A DNA stretch of 64,000 nucleotides from positions 124,933,727-124,997,726 of the forward strand of contig OU015498.1 of NCBI GenBank assembly GCA_907164885.2, given 5' to 3'. Below the pieces are notes generated by a model, which searched no databases, was not told the DNA's origin, and was given only the letters and a program-made list of their open reading frames with translations. Shown here piece by piece: positions 1 to 11,368 of the stretch (positions within the stretch are counted from its first letter, which is position 1; every line of letters starts with the position of its first letter). The position numbers were made by a program, and so were the translations under genes. This DNA comes from Dolomedes plantarius. Taxonomy: Eukaryota; Arthropoda; Arachnida; Araneae; Dolomedidae.

Positions 1-237
1 TACGCACGATCATGCGTGTGTATTACAATTGTTGAATGGTTATTTGTTTTGTATTGTATCAATGTATGTAGATATCAAATTTCATTAAAATCGGTACAGT
101 TTTTCTAGAGATAATCGACGAAGTCTGCAAATTCTCTTAATTTCTTAAACCAGTGTATTTTACCTCCTCTAGTGCATTTTCCAAAAATTACTAATCCGTT
201 ATCCGGTCCTTCGAGCTGTTTGACTTTGAACGTGTAA

Positions 238-355
238 GGGCCTGTTCACACTGAATCCATAAGCGTCAGAGTAAAAATTTTTAACCACTCATATACCAAA
301 CAGCGCCAACGGAATCTTTAACGCTGACACAGTCGGATTCTGTGTGAAGAGGCCC
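238..355. repeat. short MITE with GGGCCTGTTCACAC inverted ends
   Basis: The two ends of this 118-bp block are imperfect inverted repeats: GGGCCTGTTCACACTGAATCC on the left and the reverse complement of a near copy on the right. Left flank TAA and right flank TCA would fit a decayed 3-bp target duplication of the PIF/Harbinger type. The same terminus occurs at 31384 and 32812, so it is a repeated family. It has no coding capacity. The superfamily assignment is inference. Confidence 0.6.
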
Positions 356-1244
356 TCAGAGTAACGATTACACCGAACTCCCGATTATCCGCACTTCATG
401 AACGAGTGAAAGGTTAAGTAAGAAGCAAATTGTTCGAAATGGTTTCGATGTAGAACGTAGAAAATAAAAAAAAAATGAAGAAAACCCAGAACATGAAAAT
501 TATATAATTATTTTTAACTAAACCCTAAAATCTCTGAGTGCTTAGTTTTTTTAAAGTCATACGCGGCGTATTTTCGGATTATCCCTGTTTTCTCTGCACA
601 CCTGGTCATTAATTTGCTCTTAAAAATCGAGCGTCTAGTATAGAATATCCCAATATCTTTCAGTTGTGTTCTGTAATGCAACACCTAAAGGATTGCTGTG
701 AAATGTATAACTGTAAAATATTCAGGACAACGAGTGTGTACCTCAATACGATGTTAGAAAAAAAAGTCACTATTCAGATTTAAACATCTTCTATCGCATA
801 CTAACTTTATAAAGACACATCTTTTAACTGTCATACATTTGCAAACAGCGCCTCAATGTTACCTTCTGACCCGTTTCAGAGGAATATTAGGTTTTTTTCC
901 CCATCGAAACATATTATATTCTTCTACGCATCTTCAAGCGAAAAACAAAACAAAACAAATCAAAACAAAACATATAAGGGATAGCTACAGAAGCAGTATT
1001 ACCTCACATTTTCAAAGTTATTCCGTTCACGGAACCCATTTTGACGTAAAATAGTTTTGCTTAGGGAATTTCTGATCTTTTCCATGATCCCCGTGATACT
1101 GAAAATTAAAATGTCTACTCTAATTTCCTTAATGAATCTGTTTTTTTAAAAGCAAGCTATTAATGCATATGAAATTGTATTTACCCCATTTATATCACCG
1201 TGGAGAGTGTATATTTATTACAAAACAAATATGGTCCTCTAACA
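356..1244. other. AT-rich stretch with no recognisable gene
   Basis: I see only short open frames, A- and T-runs and no element ends here. The 71-codon frame at 839-1054 has no recognisable motif. Confidence 0.5.
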
Positions 1245-2387
1245 CAGGGATTCCCAACGGACCCAGGTGGACCCCTTTGGGGTCGACGAAAGTTTAAAAA
1301 GGGTCTACAGTATTTCAGGGGTCTATGGTGGGTCTATAATTTTTTCTGTTTTAAAATTTAATTTTTTAGGAATGTAATTATTAGATAACTAGCGGCCCGT
1401 CCCGACTTTGTCCGGGTTGAACAAAATATTATACCAGTAAATTTCCAGTTGATAGCCAATAAATTGTAAATCTTGTTTTACCTTAATAATAACCTAAATA
1501 ACACCTTAAATTAATTTTATGTTAGTTAATAATTAAAATAAATTTTTAAAAAGAAAAAGGCGTGCCGGAGAATGGCTAGGTTTGAACCGCTAGCGTCAGA
1601 ACAGAAGCCCACCGCGATAGCACCACGATAAGGATCGTTGAAATCTTCGGAACAAAAAGCGGTAGAAGACAGTAGCGGAAACAATGGAGATTGTTAGAAT
1701 TAAGCCCCTAACTTTATTTCTACTGATCAGATATACATAATATATAGCCTATGTCCATCTGGAATAATGTACCTTTCATACAGTGAAGGAATTTTTCAAA
1801 TAGGTGCAGTGGTTCTGTAGATTACCCTCCACGTACAAAATCGCTCTCTTTATATATAAGTATAGATAATATCAGTTTTAATATGTATAAATTCAGATTT
1901 GCATAGGGCGGAGTGATCCACGCATCTAAAGTCGAATGTCATGACGCTTTTGTATATGCCTCGAATGCCGCCGTCGGCTTTTATTTGTGTACCAACACTA
2001 GGCAGAACTGGGAAAATACACTGGACCTTAAACAGCACATGTGTCCTCCCGATGCAACCAATCAGAAGCAGTTTCGTTTTTCTCTTGGCGATGTTTGTGC
2101 AATTACAATCCGTGTTTCTGAAATCTTGTTTATACTCGTGTTATTAAAAATGAAAATAGTACCAAAATAATAAAACATAAACCACTTTCCAAAACATGAA
2201 CCACTTTTTCAAAATTTTTTGTTCATATTCTTAGTCAAATTGTTATCTGTAAGTGTTTTTTTGTGCAATTATTAGTATTATAATTATGTTGTATGATGTA
2301 CATTATAGAGAAAAATGTGAGGGGGGTCGACGAAGAAAATCATTCTTTTAAAAGGGGTCGATGTAGGAAAAAGGTTTGGAACCCCTG
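1245..2387. mobile_element. non-autonomous hAT element
   Basis: The left end reads CAGGGATTCCCAAC and the right end GGTTTGGAACCCCTG, an imperfect inverted pair of the hAT type. Both are flanked by the perfect 8-bp duplication CTCTAACA (1237-1244 and 2388-2395), which fixes the boundaries. Subterminal sequence is also mirrored (a GGGGTCGACGA motif near both ends). No transposase is visible. The interior holds a second repeat (1389-1868) and an unassigned segment at about 1870-2150. Confidence 0.88.
1389..1868 (+). repeat. interspersed repeat with ACTAGC-type end, nested in the hAT
   Basis: It begins AACTAGCGGCCCGTCCCGAC and ends in a TATAAGTATAGAT-like tract. This resembles other repeats in the window (27352, 34986, and in reverse at 31222 and 34979) that start with ACTAG followed by a short GC-rich segment and end next to TA-rich DNA. 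It is non-coding and I cannot assign its superfamily. Confidence 0.5.
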
Positions 2388-2395
2388 CTCTAACA

Positions 2396-2546
2396 GACTA
2401 GAGAGGTTGGAAGAGGGTAGGAATCTCCCAGATGTCGCTCTGTGGTGCCATTATAAACCAGAGCCGCACCTCTCAGCCCGCTAGCCTATAGGGATCTGGT
2501 CTGGAATACTTCCGGTCAGAGGCATTAGAAGCAACAACAACAAAAC
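2396..2546 (+). repeat. 3' tail of a tRNA-headed SINE family
   Basis: The segment contains GTGGTGCCATTATAAACCAG, GAGCCGCACC and a final GGCATTAGAAGCAACAACAAC tract. The same string order is found in the SINE copies at 15627-15820 and 45820-46199. The tRNA-like head is missing here, so this is a truncated copy. Confidence 0.7.
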
Positions 2547-2639
2547 CAATATCGTTCCTTTGAGGAGATCTGAGAAATTCAGACATACTGTATAGTCATT
2601 TTATTAGGTACACACCTTATCGAAGTGTTACAAGAACAG

Positions 2640-2953
2640 AATTCAGAATCATTTCCAGAGTTTGATTCCAAGATTTCCAGAAGCATTACCATGAGTTCAC
2701 CGTACTTCTAATGGCCTCTACAGGCCCCAGATCGTCCATCGATTATTTCTTGGGGGAAGTTGAACTGGCTGATTGGATGCGACAACAGTCATCTGCCATT
2801 ATGCAGCATTTGTGGGATGCTACAGTTGAGACATGGGTAGACATTGCTGTAAAGTCCAGCATCAGTTCTTTAATGATCAAATCAATTCTCCGATGGATAA
2901 AATGTAATAAACCTATATTGCACCTAAAAATAGAAGGCCCAAATTCTAATTAA
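2640..2953 (+). pseudogene. Tc1-like transposase C-terminal remnant
   Basis: The 80-codon frame starting at 2711, with the bases just before it, contains a run resembling the end of Tc1 transposases: a decayed W-P-x-x-P-D-x-x-x-I-(E/D) motif, then a stretch like LWDATVETW and a final RWIKC where family members have RRIKAVL. The catalytic glutamate position is not intact and there are stops upstream. Only about 80-100 residues of the roughly 340 typical of the family remain. I see no TIRs around it. The call rests on motif resemblance alone. Confidence 0.45.
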
Positions 2954-3446
2954 AAAAACAACAATCCAGTTTTTAAAAATATTTTTTATATTTAAAAGTG
3001 AGGAAAAAATACAAATAATACACACCACATTTTTAAAATTACTTGATTTAAAATTAAAATTATTTTATTTAATTGTCATCAAATTTAATCCATTTCATTA
3101 TTCACTTCCAAATAATTTTCTGAATTTTTTTAAATGCTTTTTTCTTATCGTCTATAACATGTTACGTCTTTTACCAGTTCTGTTTTGGGTATCCAAGTAA
3201 GACAATTTTGATATCTATTTATTTTGCGATCATACGATCATTTACAATTTCCATTTTGGGAGAATTTTTGCGTATTTTGTTGTGATTCTATTAACTTACG
3301 AAAAAGCTCTCTTCTCTATGTACTCAGATGAGTGAGGTAAAATTTTCAAATGGATTATGAAGTTTGATAAAGACTTCATATTTGGGACGATTGAATCCAT
3401 CTTTGATATACATAACACATACCAAAATTTTGGGATTGCTTCGTAA

Positions 3447-5085
3447 AGCCGGCCATTCACGTAGACTTCCGTCATCTGGGGCGGCGGGAATTTTCGCGCC
3501 TCGGATACCTGGCATCAGCCACTCACGGGGACTCTCGGTGTCTGAGGCGCCGGATATTTTCCGTCTCGTCCACCTGCCTTCGACCATTCGTGATGCCCGA
3601 TTTAGCTCAGTTCGATGTTATTTTAATAACATCGGCACAGTGAGTTGGCAAAACTTCATGATTTAATACAATTTTATAAAATTATGCCATTTTCTTTGCT
3701 TTTTCTTTTTATTAATTAATACATTTAATAAACTAAAAAATAAAGATGTTTACTCAATAATAATAATTGTCGTATTGCATCAGTTATTTATTCCACGTGG
3801 CTCTCCAAATCCATACTACCCTCTTCATTATTCAATTATATATCTAAATTGTTATTTATATTTAATTTTGAAGAATGGAATGTAAGAAATCTTAAAAAAA
3901 AAATGAAGTCGATACTACAATTAGAACCGATTTTATGGCCAAATGTATAAAGCTAATAGTACAGTGATTTTTAGAAAATTAAACTTTAAATGGCTTTTTC
4001 TGAAAACTTATTTTTCAAACTTATGCGCACTATTTCTTCAAAACTAATGGTCACAAATTGCTAAAATTTTGTATACAAGATATCTAGTATGTTTATATAA
4101 TTTCCACCTAAATTTACGTAAGTACATAATATTAAATTTTACAGCATTTTTTTAAAAAAACATTTTATGATATTTCTTGTACATTACGATGCTTTTAAAT
4201 ATATATTTATGTGAATAATATATATTTAAAATATATATTATAAATATATATTTATGTGAATAATATATATTTAAAATATATATTATAAATATATATTTAT
4301 GTGAATGTTTTAAAAATATATTTATGTGAAATAGGGTAGTTATTTTAGGTGTAGATTAAAATATTACCTACGGATAGAATACATACAAATAATTTAATAT
4401 ATATATCTCATATTTTTAAAAAAATCTGCACGCAGTGTATTCATTATTCATAAAACATTAACTTTTGTTTTATATAAAATAATTTCTAATAATCTCCCAA
4501 TAATTCTGCTTTTGTTTTCTATCAGATAAAGCTTTGTACATTTCACTCTAAAAATTGGTTTAAATTAATTACAAATTAACTGTTTGACAACACATTAAGC
4601 TTGGTAGTAAAATCAGTGCATTTTTGTGAGAGCAAAGGTGGTCTCCCCGCTTTTAAACAAATAATATTACAAAAATTACAAAAAAATTAAATATTTAGAA
4701 AAATTTGAAATAAATGACATTTTGTAATAAGTTTAATTTTGTTTATTTACTTATTTATTTGAAAAATTGTTTATTCATAAATTTTCTATACAGTTCAATG
4801 AACGATATTAAAAATTCGGGATTAAAGAATAATTTTTCAGCTTCCATTATGTTCGAAAACATGCGGTAAACTGCAGGCTAACTTTCAGGCGCCTGGTATC
4901 TAGCGTACAGTACCCCACTCACGGAGACTTCTCGCGCCAGGAATTCGGTCTGGACTGAAATTCCAGACACAACATTTTTATCATCTGACGTCTCACCAAG
5001 ACACCCCACTGACGGAGACTCTTGGTGCCTGAGGTACCAAAAGCCCGTCATCACAGATGACGGAAGTCTACGTGAGTGGCCGGCT
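3447..5085. mobile_element. Harbinger-like non-autonomous DNA transposon
   Basis: The two ends are near-perfect inverted repeats of about 33 bp: AGCCGGCCATTCACGTAGAC at 3447 and its mirror at 5053-5085. Each is flanked by TAA (3444-3446 and 5086-5088), a 3-bp duplication typical of PIF/Harbinger. The subterminal regions share a CACTCACGG(A/G)GACT motif repeated at about 3513, 4916 and 5006. The interior is AT-rich and has no transposase; the frames across the left end are only inverted-repeat sequence. Confidence 0.78.
4197..4306. repeat. 45-bp tandem repeat, about 2.4 copies
   Basis: The string AAATATATATTTATGTGAA recurs at 4197, 4242 and 4287, an exact 45-bp spacing, inside the Harbinger-like element. 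It is AT-only apart from the GTG step. Confidence 0.85.
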
Positions 5086-6398
5086 TAAGAGAGAGATATA
5101 TGGGTCGTTTATTTTGAAAGTAGTGCAAGTGCATTTTTCGTTGATTCGAGAAAATTAAAGGTTAACATATTAGTCGCTACGCAAGTTCTTTTACTGACCA
5201 ATTTTAAATTGAACAAAGCATTGGATTTTTTAAGGTATTAAATATTGACTAATTATAAATGAAAAGTTTACACTATATTAATCACAAATTGTGCGATATC
5301 TAATTGAAGAAAAAAATGGACTTACACCACTTTCAAATTAAATGGTCCATATCACGATTCAATCGAAATGATCTCTACTTGTAACTTTCATTAATTTACG
5401 TTATAAAATAACATAGTTAAATTATGCTTATAATGAAAAATAAATATTAGTAATTTGCTATATTTTTAACTTACAAGAAAAATAACCCCTCAGATTTTGA
5501 GATATTTTTGAAAAAACAATTACCATATGGTGGTAATTGTTTCACCATAATCCCATATGGTCACTAGAAAACCGAGATCTGGGTTTAAAAACTCAGGTCT
5601 GGGAGCCCTGGTTACAACCACGATGGAAAACAAATAGGAGCTTTTTCAGTCCATTATTTGGAAGATTGCCCAGTGAAGAGGTTATTTGGTAAATGATACA
5701 GTTACATAATAAACACCCTAGTTAGAGGGTTCACCTTTGCAAAGACAGGCATTTTCACCGTATCTATCAGCCATAAACCTAAATTTCGCCTTTGTTATGG
5801 GCTCCTCAGTACTCCATTGTCGATGTTACGATGGTTTACTGTAATCGCCAGAGGGCGCTCTTTTACTAGATCTCGTTGTCTTTGTTACGTGTATTATGAG
5901 TTAATCTGAAAATATCTGTAAATAAATAAATGTGGTCGTCTATTAACAGAGCTCTCGTAACTTCTTTTCTGTGGAGTTTTAATTCGAGTAATTCAAGTGT
6001 TGTGATGGTCATCGTGAACAGTCGACATGTCTACGGGAAAGAGGAGAAATTGTTAAAGTAGAAATTTCATAAATTTTTACCGTTGAGTAACTTGTTACAG
6101 ACTTTCCATGGCGGAAAGTGTCAACTGATGTTTATACAATTCGGAAAGATAATGTTTGTTTCATTGCTTGAAGATTATATCATTTTATCATCTTCCTTAT
6201 GATAAAAGGCAATTTTTTCATCCTCTATCTGTGGAGGTGCATTCTTCCATTTTAAACTCCCAGAAGATTTAATACTTTATATTGAGAGCAAAATGCGCTT
6301 GAAAAAATATTTTGCTCGAGAGTTCAGGAGGATTGTAAAATGTAAGGATCGTCAGTGTTCTGGTGGTCATCGGTAAAATTTTCTCTTGAATCGCCCAG
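5086..6398. other. no gene recognised
   Basis: AT-rich sequence with a small CCATATGGT palindrome pair near 5520-5565. The block at 5790-5960 has a higher GC content and could be a retroelement end, but I found no paired partner for it in this window. Confidence 0.4.
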
Positions 6399-6457
6399 CA
6401 GTGGCGGCTCCAGAACAGAGATTTGGGGGGGGGGGGAGGCAACGTCAGCTCTTAGGG

Positions 6458-6498
<41 letters not shown>

Positions 6499-6650
6499 AA
6501 ATTAACATCCTCTAATTTTAAATTTAAGCTCATTTACTATTAGGTCTACGATTATATAATTTTAGGCTATGAAAAAAAATGCGCAGGGCTTTTTTTGGGA
6601 GGCAATTGCCCCTACTGCCCCCTCCCCCCCCCACCTTGAGGCCGCCTTTG
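6399..6650. mobile_element. hAT-like MITE with (TA)n core, copy A
   Basis: The ends read CAGTGGCGGCTCCAG and GAGGCCGCCTTTG, an inverted pair. Flanks TCGCCCAG (6391-6398) and TCCCCTAG (6651-6658) match at 6 of 8 positions, as expected for an aged 8-bp hAT duplication. A G-run (about 6425-6436), a (TA)n core (about 6461-6496) and a C-rich right arm lie inside. The same left and right halves recur at 34107 and 39605. The short frames with IYIYIY repeats here are translations of the TA tract, not genes. Confidence 0.82.
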
Positions 6651-7500
6651 TCCCCTAGTGTGACGAAATCATCCAATATAACGATTGTAATTATGTGCCA
6701 AAATACTTGAGAACATAAAATATCCCATTAATTAAGTAATACGTAATTATAGTCCCGAAAACTTAAAAAATGGAAAACGCATGCAAAATATTCAAAGCTC
6801 CGTTTCTTGCTTAACTTGTTTCGGACCAACTTTGCCGTTTTAAAATGTATTTGTTCAGCTATTTCTCCTTCTCGAAAAATTTATTTACATCATTTAGATG
6901 GTTTTCTGTTACAGTATAAATCTAAATATACCTCATCATGCACAAACTGAAATAAAATGAAAAATAGTTCAATCATTTAGTGAATTATTAGGAGGACTTT
7001 TCAAAGCGGTAATTATGTTTGTTCAATGGACGCCTGCTCTGATTAGTCAAAAGTAACAGACATCTCGCTAATGATTTGTCTTTTAGATGACGTCGTAGAT
7101 TGATTCAGATGTTTAGTTTGCTCCACTAATTGTAGAATTTATATTTTTGGAGCAGTATTTGGGATAATATTGAGCAATGACTCTAACCATCTGGATATGT
7201 ATGTACTATGTATTAGTAAATCATTTCTTGAAATGCAAGCATTTTAAAAAATACTAGTGCTGTAATTCGTAATCTGTGAGAAAAAAACTATTCATTTCTT
7301 TTGACTGTTAACAAATAACGAGATATTAATAGAGCAATATTACAGTATTGGAAAATAAAAGAAGCCAGCAAGGTTGCTTCGCTTGCGTTAAGTGAATTGT
7401 TTTACGTCCTTTTAGACCGTAATTATACTTTCATTTATATTCCATTTGATATTAATTTGGAAAAGATTTGTTCTCGCAATGAAAAGGCAGGAAGGAGATA
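6651..7500. other. no gene recognised
   Basis: AT-rich sequence without visible element ends or a coding frame with recognisable motifs. Confidence 0.4.
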
Positions 7501-8067
7501 CAAGGTGTCCGGGCCAAAGGTATCGAAAAGTCATGACTTATTTTTACGGAACTACCCATTAGAATTAAAAAAAAATTATTTAAATAGAAAGAACGTCTCA
7601 CCTAGTTTTAATATCAATCATAGATTTCTGTCATAGTATCACAGATTTCTACGTGTGCACCTTTTGTAGCACGACTAACGTCTAGATGGTAATCCTGTTC
7701 TCTCCAAGTGTTTCGTAGCATATCAGGAGTTATTAGACTTTTTTGCTTGGGGATTCTTTAAATCCGTTGTGTATAAACATAAAATTGAAACTGTGGATGA
7801 GTTGAAGAAGCGTATCATTCAAGCAATTAGCGTAATAACTCCTGATATGCTACGAAACACTTAGAGAGAACTGGATTACCATTTAGACGTTTGTTGTGCT
7901 ACAAAAGGTACACACATTGAAATCTATGATACTATGATCGAAGTCTATGATTGATATTAAAACTTGGTCAGAAGTTCTTTCTATTTAAATAATTTTTTTA
8001 AAATACTAATGGGTAGTTCCGTAAAAATAAGTCATGACATTTGGATACCTTTAGCCCGGACACCCTG
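7501..8067. mobile_element. foldback element derived from a mariner-type transposon
   Basis: Two arms of about 240 bp (7501-7739 and about 7811-8067) are inverted copies of each other around a ~70-bp unique centre. The outer ends (CAAGGTGTCCGGGC and GCCCGGACACCCTG) are each bordered by TA (7499-7500 and 8068-8069), the Tc1/mariner target. The right arm together with the centre encodes the end of a transposase, so the left arm is an inverted duplication of that 3' end. Confidence 0.85.
7742..7954 (+). pseudogene. mariner-type transposase C-terminus
   Basis: The frame reads FAWGFFKSVVYKHKIETV, then DELKKRII, then ITPDMLRNT, a stop, RELDYHLDVC, and stops at 7952-7954. This order is what the last ~70 residues of mariner-like and related DDE transposases look like (WG-x-L-K-x-x-VY, DLK-x-RI, and a final R-L-D-x-C block). 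One internal TAG is present and everything upstream, including the catalytic triad, is absent. The fragment cannot work as a transposase; it marks where the foldback came from. Confidence 0.75.
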
Positions 8068-8181
8068 TATACGTCGTAAACTTTTTAAATGACAGACTAA
8101 CTTACAATTGAACCTAGAGCATTACAAATTATAAGAGTTGTGGGCAAGCTCTCGGAGTCTGCCACAGGATGCGGCATGATA

Positions 8182-8231
8182 GTTGTGACGGATGGCGATT
8201 GTAAGAGAGCGTGTTGTGACGGATGGCGATT
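8182..8231. repeat. 31-bp spaced direct repeat
   Basis: GTTGTGACGGATGGCGATT occurs at 8182-8200 and again at 8213-8231. It lies in the DNA into which the adjacent LTR element inserted. Confidence 0.8.
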
Positions 8232-8341
8232 TGAAAGTCTTTTTTTTTCAAACTAGAACCAGCTCTTTTTTTTAACATATAGTTTATTATGAGACAGAGC
8301 ACAGCATGGACAAGTACAGGAGACGATATATATATAACAGG

Positions 8342-8776
8342 TATAGAGAATCTATGCTCACTTCTACCCAGACTTGGGTGTATATAATTTGAAGTAGCAC
8401 TCTATTTGAATTATATACAAACACAGTTTATACATGAAATAATGTTTATTGAATTCGCTGCACATATAATTGGCTTTTACAGCAATAAGCATGCGTACTA
8501 CTTGTACGGAATGTAAATACAGCTTTTAAGGACAATATATTTTTATACTCACGAACAGTAAGTCAAACCAGCAGTACTGCCACGTAAACTTCTGGCCCGT
8601 AAAGCACTAGCGCAGGATAACACCTTTTCAACCTTAACAACAACTCCCTTTTTCATTAATGACGCTGCGTGGTATTTATACTAAGCGCGTATGCCAAAAT
8701 TAGCATATCTGAAGCAGCTTCTTTAATTCACTCAAAAGTTCGATTCTTGTGAATCGAATCTTGTGTATACCTTACA
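8342..8776 (-). repeat. 3' LTR of the gag-only element
   Basis: On the element's own strand it starts TGTAAGGTATACAC and ends at CTCTATA. It matches the copy at 11506-11940 base for base as far as I can read. A small inverted repeat around TTCGATTCTTGTGAATCGAA sits near the U3 start. Confidence 0.9.
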
Positions 8777-8777
8777 C

Positions 8778-8789
8778 TGGCCTCCCTCG
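8778..8789 (-). other. polypurine tract
   Basis: On the minus strand the bases just before the 3' LTR are CGAGGGAGGCCAG, after a T-run. This is the usual position and composition of the plus-strand primer. Confidence 0.7.
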
Positions 8790-9307
8790 AAAAAAAAAAT
8801 TAGGTAACTGAGGTCTGAACGGCTTCAGTTAACTAATTGAAAACGCGTGCTGGTCTGACTTTTTACATAATGGGTGGCAAAGCCAAAAAACCTTCCACAC
8901 GTTGTGTGGAGGAAAAACGCCACTACCATTTTACAAAACTAACCCCGAAGGGTCCAGGTGACACCATTACACAGTGGATTTGCAGAGTTGCGGATACTGG
9001 GCTGGCCAACTGCGCCCTAAAATATCTATTTTAATTAAAAGTGACAACACAATTGCACAGCATGACATTTCTTGACTGTATCTGCTCTCCCCCAATTTAT
9101 AATGTACATGTGTTATGATTTGCGAAGTTAGTATGTTAGTTGTTTGTTATCTGTAGTTAGTATGTATTTTTTTTCACTACATGTCCCCTTCAAAAATTTA
9201 TGAAACAACAGTATGCCGTTTTTTTTGTCAGTGGCTCACCCCTTCCCCTCAAAATGTTTACACAGTATCTACAATGGGGAACTTCAAACCAATTTGGTTC
9301 GATTTTA

Positions 9308-11368
9308 TTAAAGGGTGGGAGTTAGAATAAGAGAATTGATACAAGACTTGTTCCTCATGAATGCAGCAACTTCACTGCACCAGTTTGTCCAATCCGCTGA
9401 ACCTCTCTTGATGGTCGCAGTCCTAGTAAAGGGGTTCGTTGACCGTGTGGGCATCCTTCGTGCAGCAGGTCGTTGGTCCTGAGGCGCTGGTCCGGCTTGA
9501 CGATGGACAGGAGGTCTCTTGGGAGGAGGCCAACCTTGCTGGGCGGCAGAAATCTTGCGTTCCCTGTACTTATGCAAAGGAGCTTTAAAATTGTCATTCT
9601 TCCTTTTTATAACCTTGTGTACCTTATGTGTGCCACGTTCATCCTTAGATGGAGGTTTTGTAGTGCACACTTTACTTTTCTCCGTACCTTTTAGAGTATA
9701 GGTATTAGATTTTAATGCAGATTCTATTGTTTCAAATTTATACGCCGCACCAACGTGTTTAGTTCCTGGCTTTATCTCGATGCTTGTGTCATGTTTTTCA
9801 ACAACCTGACTCTGTTTTTCGTATTTGTGCTTATACGACTTCTTTTTTACCGCCTTAATTACTTCAGTATTTGCAGTTTTAATGCTGGAACCTGAAGGCT
9901 CTTTTTCACGTTTTTTATCCCCCTTAACTTTAGTTTTATCCTCTTTTGACGAAAAAGTTTCTTTGAAACTTGCGACATCAGAATCGTTATCATTTAAATT
10001 CTTTAACACTGCTTCAGTTTTAGGAAGATTAAGCTTTTCGTACTCGTGCGTTTTATTGCAAACTTTCTCTATAACTTCCGAAGCATCAGCTAAACTACCT
10101 ACAGTATAACTCTGTGTCAACTTTTCATCCTGATTCTCAGTCTGGTTTTCATGTACTTTATTTAAAACCATATTATCAACCTGGCCTACACAATCCCCAT
10201 TCGGCTGGAAACTTGAAATAATATCATCACCTAGCAAGTTCCTACTATCGTTTAAAGAATTTTTATTGTCGTCAACTAATAAGTATTCACTAACTTCCGT
10301 AACGCATACTTCGTCATCTACTAAATTTCCTTCATTAACAGATGTGTGAATATCATCTAAAATATCAGGTATAGCATCAATAATATCAGGTATAGCATTA
10401 ATAATATCAGGTATAGCATTAATAGAAGTGTCAGATGATTTATTTTCTAAACCACTAGCATTAGTATCGGCACTATTTTCAGAAATTTGTACTGGAATTA
10501 CCTCATCATTCCAGCTAGACTCACTTTCTTTATAAGCCACAAAAATACCCTGACTTTCACTATTCTCAAAATAATGATTACTGCTCGGACAAAATAATAC
10601 ATTTGACCACACAGTTTCAACAGGTTGAACCATATCATGTGAATCAACTTGCCAGTGCAAGTAAGGTGCTTCCATATTATTTTCTTTAAGTGCACTAATT
10701 TCATTATAACGCCGTGCGCTTCTATTATTTTGCCTGCGGTACTGTTTACGCTGCTGGTTTGAAACTCGCGAAAAATTTTGGCGCGGCTGTATAAAACTTC
10801 TCGTACCTGAATGACGGTGAGGGGTAGCGAAGAAATGTCTATTGTCATATTTAGCTAAAGCTTGAAGGAGGGTAACCTTGCTTGTAATTGTTTGATTATC
10901 TAAAAAATCTTGAACACTTGGCTTCAAACGTTGGATAACTATTTTTAAGATTATCGCTTCCGTCATTCCCTCTAAATATTCCTCACACTTGGAAATCTTT
11001 TCCATAGCAAAATCTAATGCAGACTGACCTTCACGTTGCCTTAGCGAATAAATTTCCGCTTCAATTTCACTTTGATTAAAGGTCTTTGGAAAAACACTAA
11101 GAAACTGTTGCTTGAATGACAAATAGTCAAAAATCAGATTACTGCTTTTCATACACGTGTACCACTGAAATGCACTACCTCTTAAAGCGGCTAGAGCAAT
11201 TTTAAGTTTATCCCCCTCTGGGGTGCATTGTTGCTGAAAGTAATGCTCAATTTTCTTTAGGAATTGGCTTGAGGGGCCGCCATTGAAGGTGGCTTCGAAT
11301 GGCGCAATTTGCTGAACCATAATTACCCGAGGAAAATTTCCAGCAGGATTTTGTTCTACAACACTCAT
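9308..11368 (-). CDS. Gag-like protein of the LTR element, 686 aa
   Basis: The frame is open from 11443; the Met at 11368 (MSVVEQNPAG) is the likelier start because the 25 residues upstream look like leader translation. Residues ~20-190 resemble the Ty3/Gypsy capsid fold: FLKKIEHYF, then LAALRGSAFQWY, FKQQFLSVF, and SLRQREGQSALDFA. A basic R/Q/N-rich linker follows (about 195-230), with no CCHC knuckle. The next 200 residues are acidic and include three to four copies of NAIPDII; after them a lysine-rich tract leads to a proline- and arginine-rich tail. No Pol domain follows. It should form the virus-like particle; the long non-Gag C-terminus is unassigned. Whether that tail arose by in-frame loss of pol is unknown. 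Confidence 0.82.
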   Translation of the reverse strand: MSVVEQNPAGNFPRVIMVQQIAPFEATFNGGPSSQFLKKIEHYFQQQCTPEGDKLKIALAALRGSAFQWYTCMKSSNLIFDYLSFKQQFLSVFPKTFNQSEIEAEIYSLRQREGQSALDFAMEKISKCEEYLEGMTEAIILKIVIQRLKPSVQDFLDNQTITSKVTLLQALAKYDNRHFFATPHRHSGTRSFIQPRQNFSRVSNQQRKQYRRQNNRSARRYNEISALKENNMEAPYLHWQVDSHDMVQPVETVWSNVLFCPSSNHYFENSESQGIFVAYKESESSWNDEVIPVQISENSADTNASGLENKSSDTSINAIPDIINAIPDIIDAIPDILDDIHTSVNEGNLVDDEVCVTEVSEYLLVDDNKNSLNDSRNLLGDDIISSFQPNGDCVGQVDNMVLNKVHENQTENQDEKLTQSYTVGSLADASEVIEKVCNKTHEYEKLNLPKTEAVLKNLNDNDSDVASFKETFSSKEDKTKVKGDKKREKEPSGSSIKTANTEVIKAVKKKSYKHKYEKQSQVVEKHDTSIEIKPGTKHVGAAYKFETIESALKSNTYTLKGTEKSKVCTTKPPSKDERGTHKVHKVIKRKNDNFKAPLHKYRERKISAAQQGWPPPKRPPVHRQAGPAPQDQRPAARRMPTRSTNPFTRTATIKRGSADWTNWCSEVAAFMRNKSCINSLILTPTL

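Noticed and set aside
4197..4306. CRISPR-like direct repeats here and at 35026
   Set aside because: Units abut without unique spacers, and the DNA is clearly eukaryotic.
6324..6543. Open frames on both strands with long IYIYIY runs
   Set aside because: They are translations of the (TA)n core of a MITE, not proteins.
8870..9034. Plus-strand frame MGGKAKKPSTRC... inside the LTR element
   Set aside because: It is antisense to the element and lies between gag and the polypurine tract; no motif.
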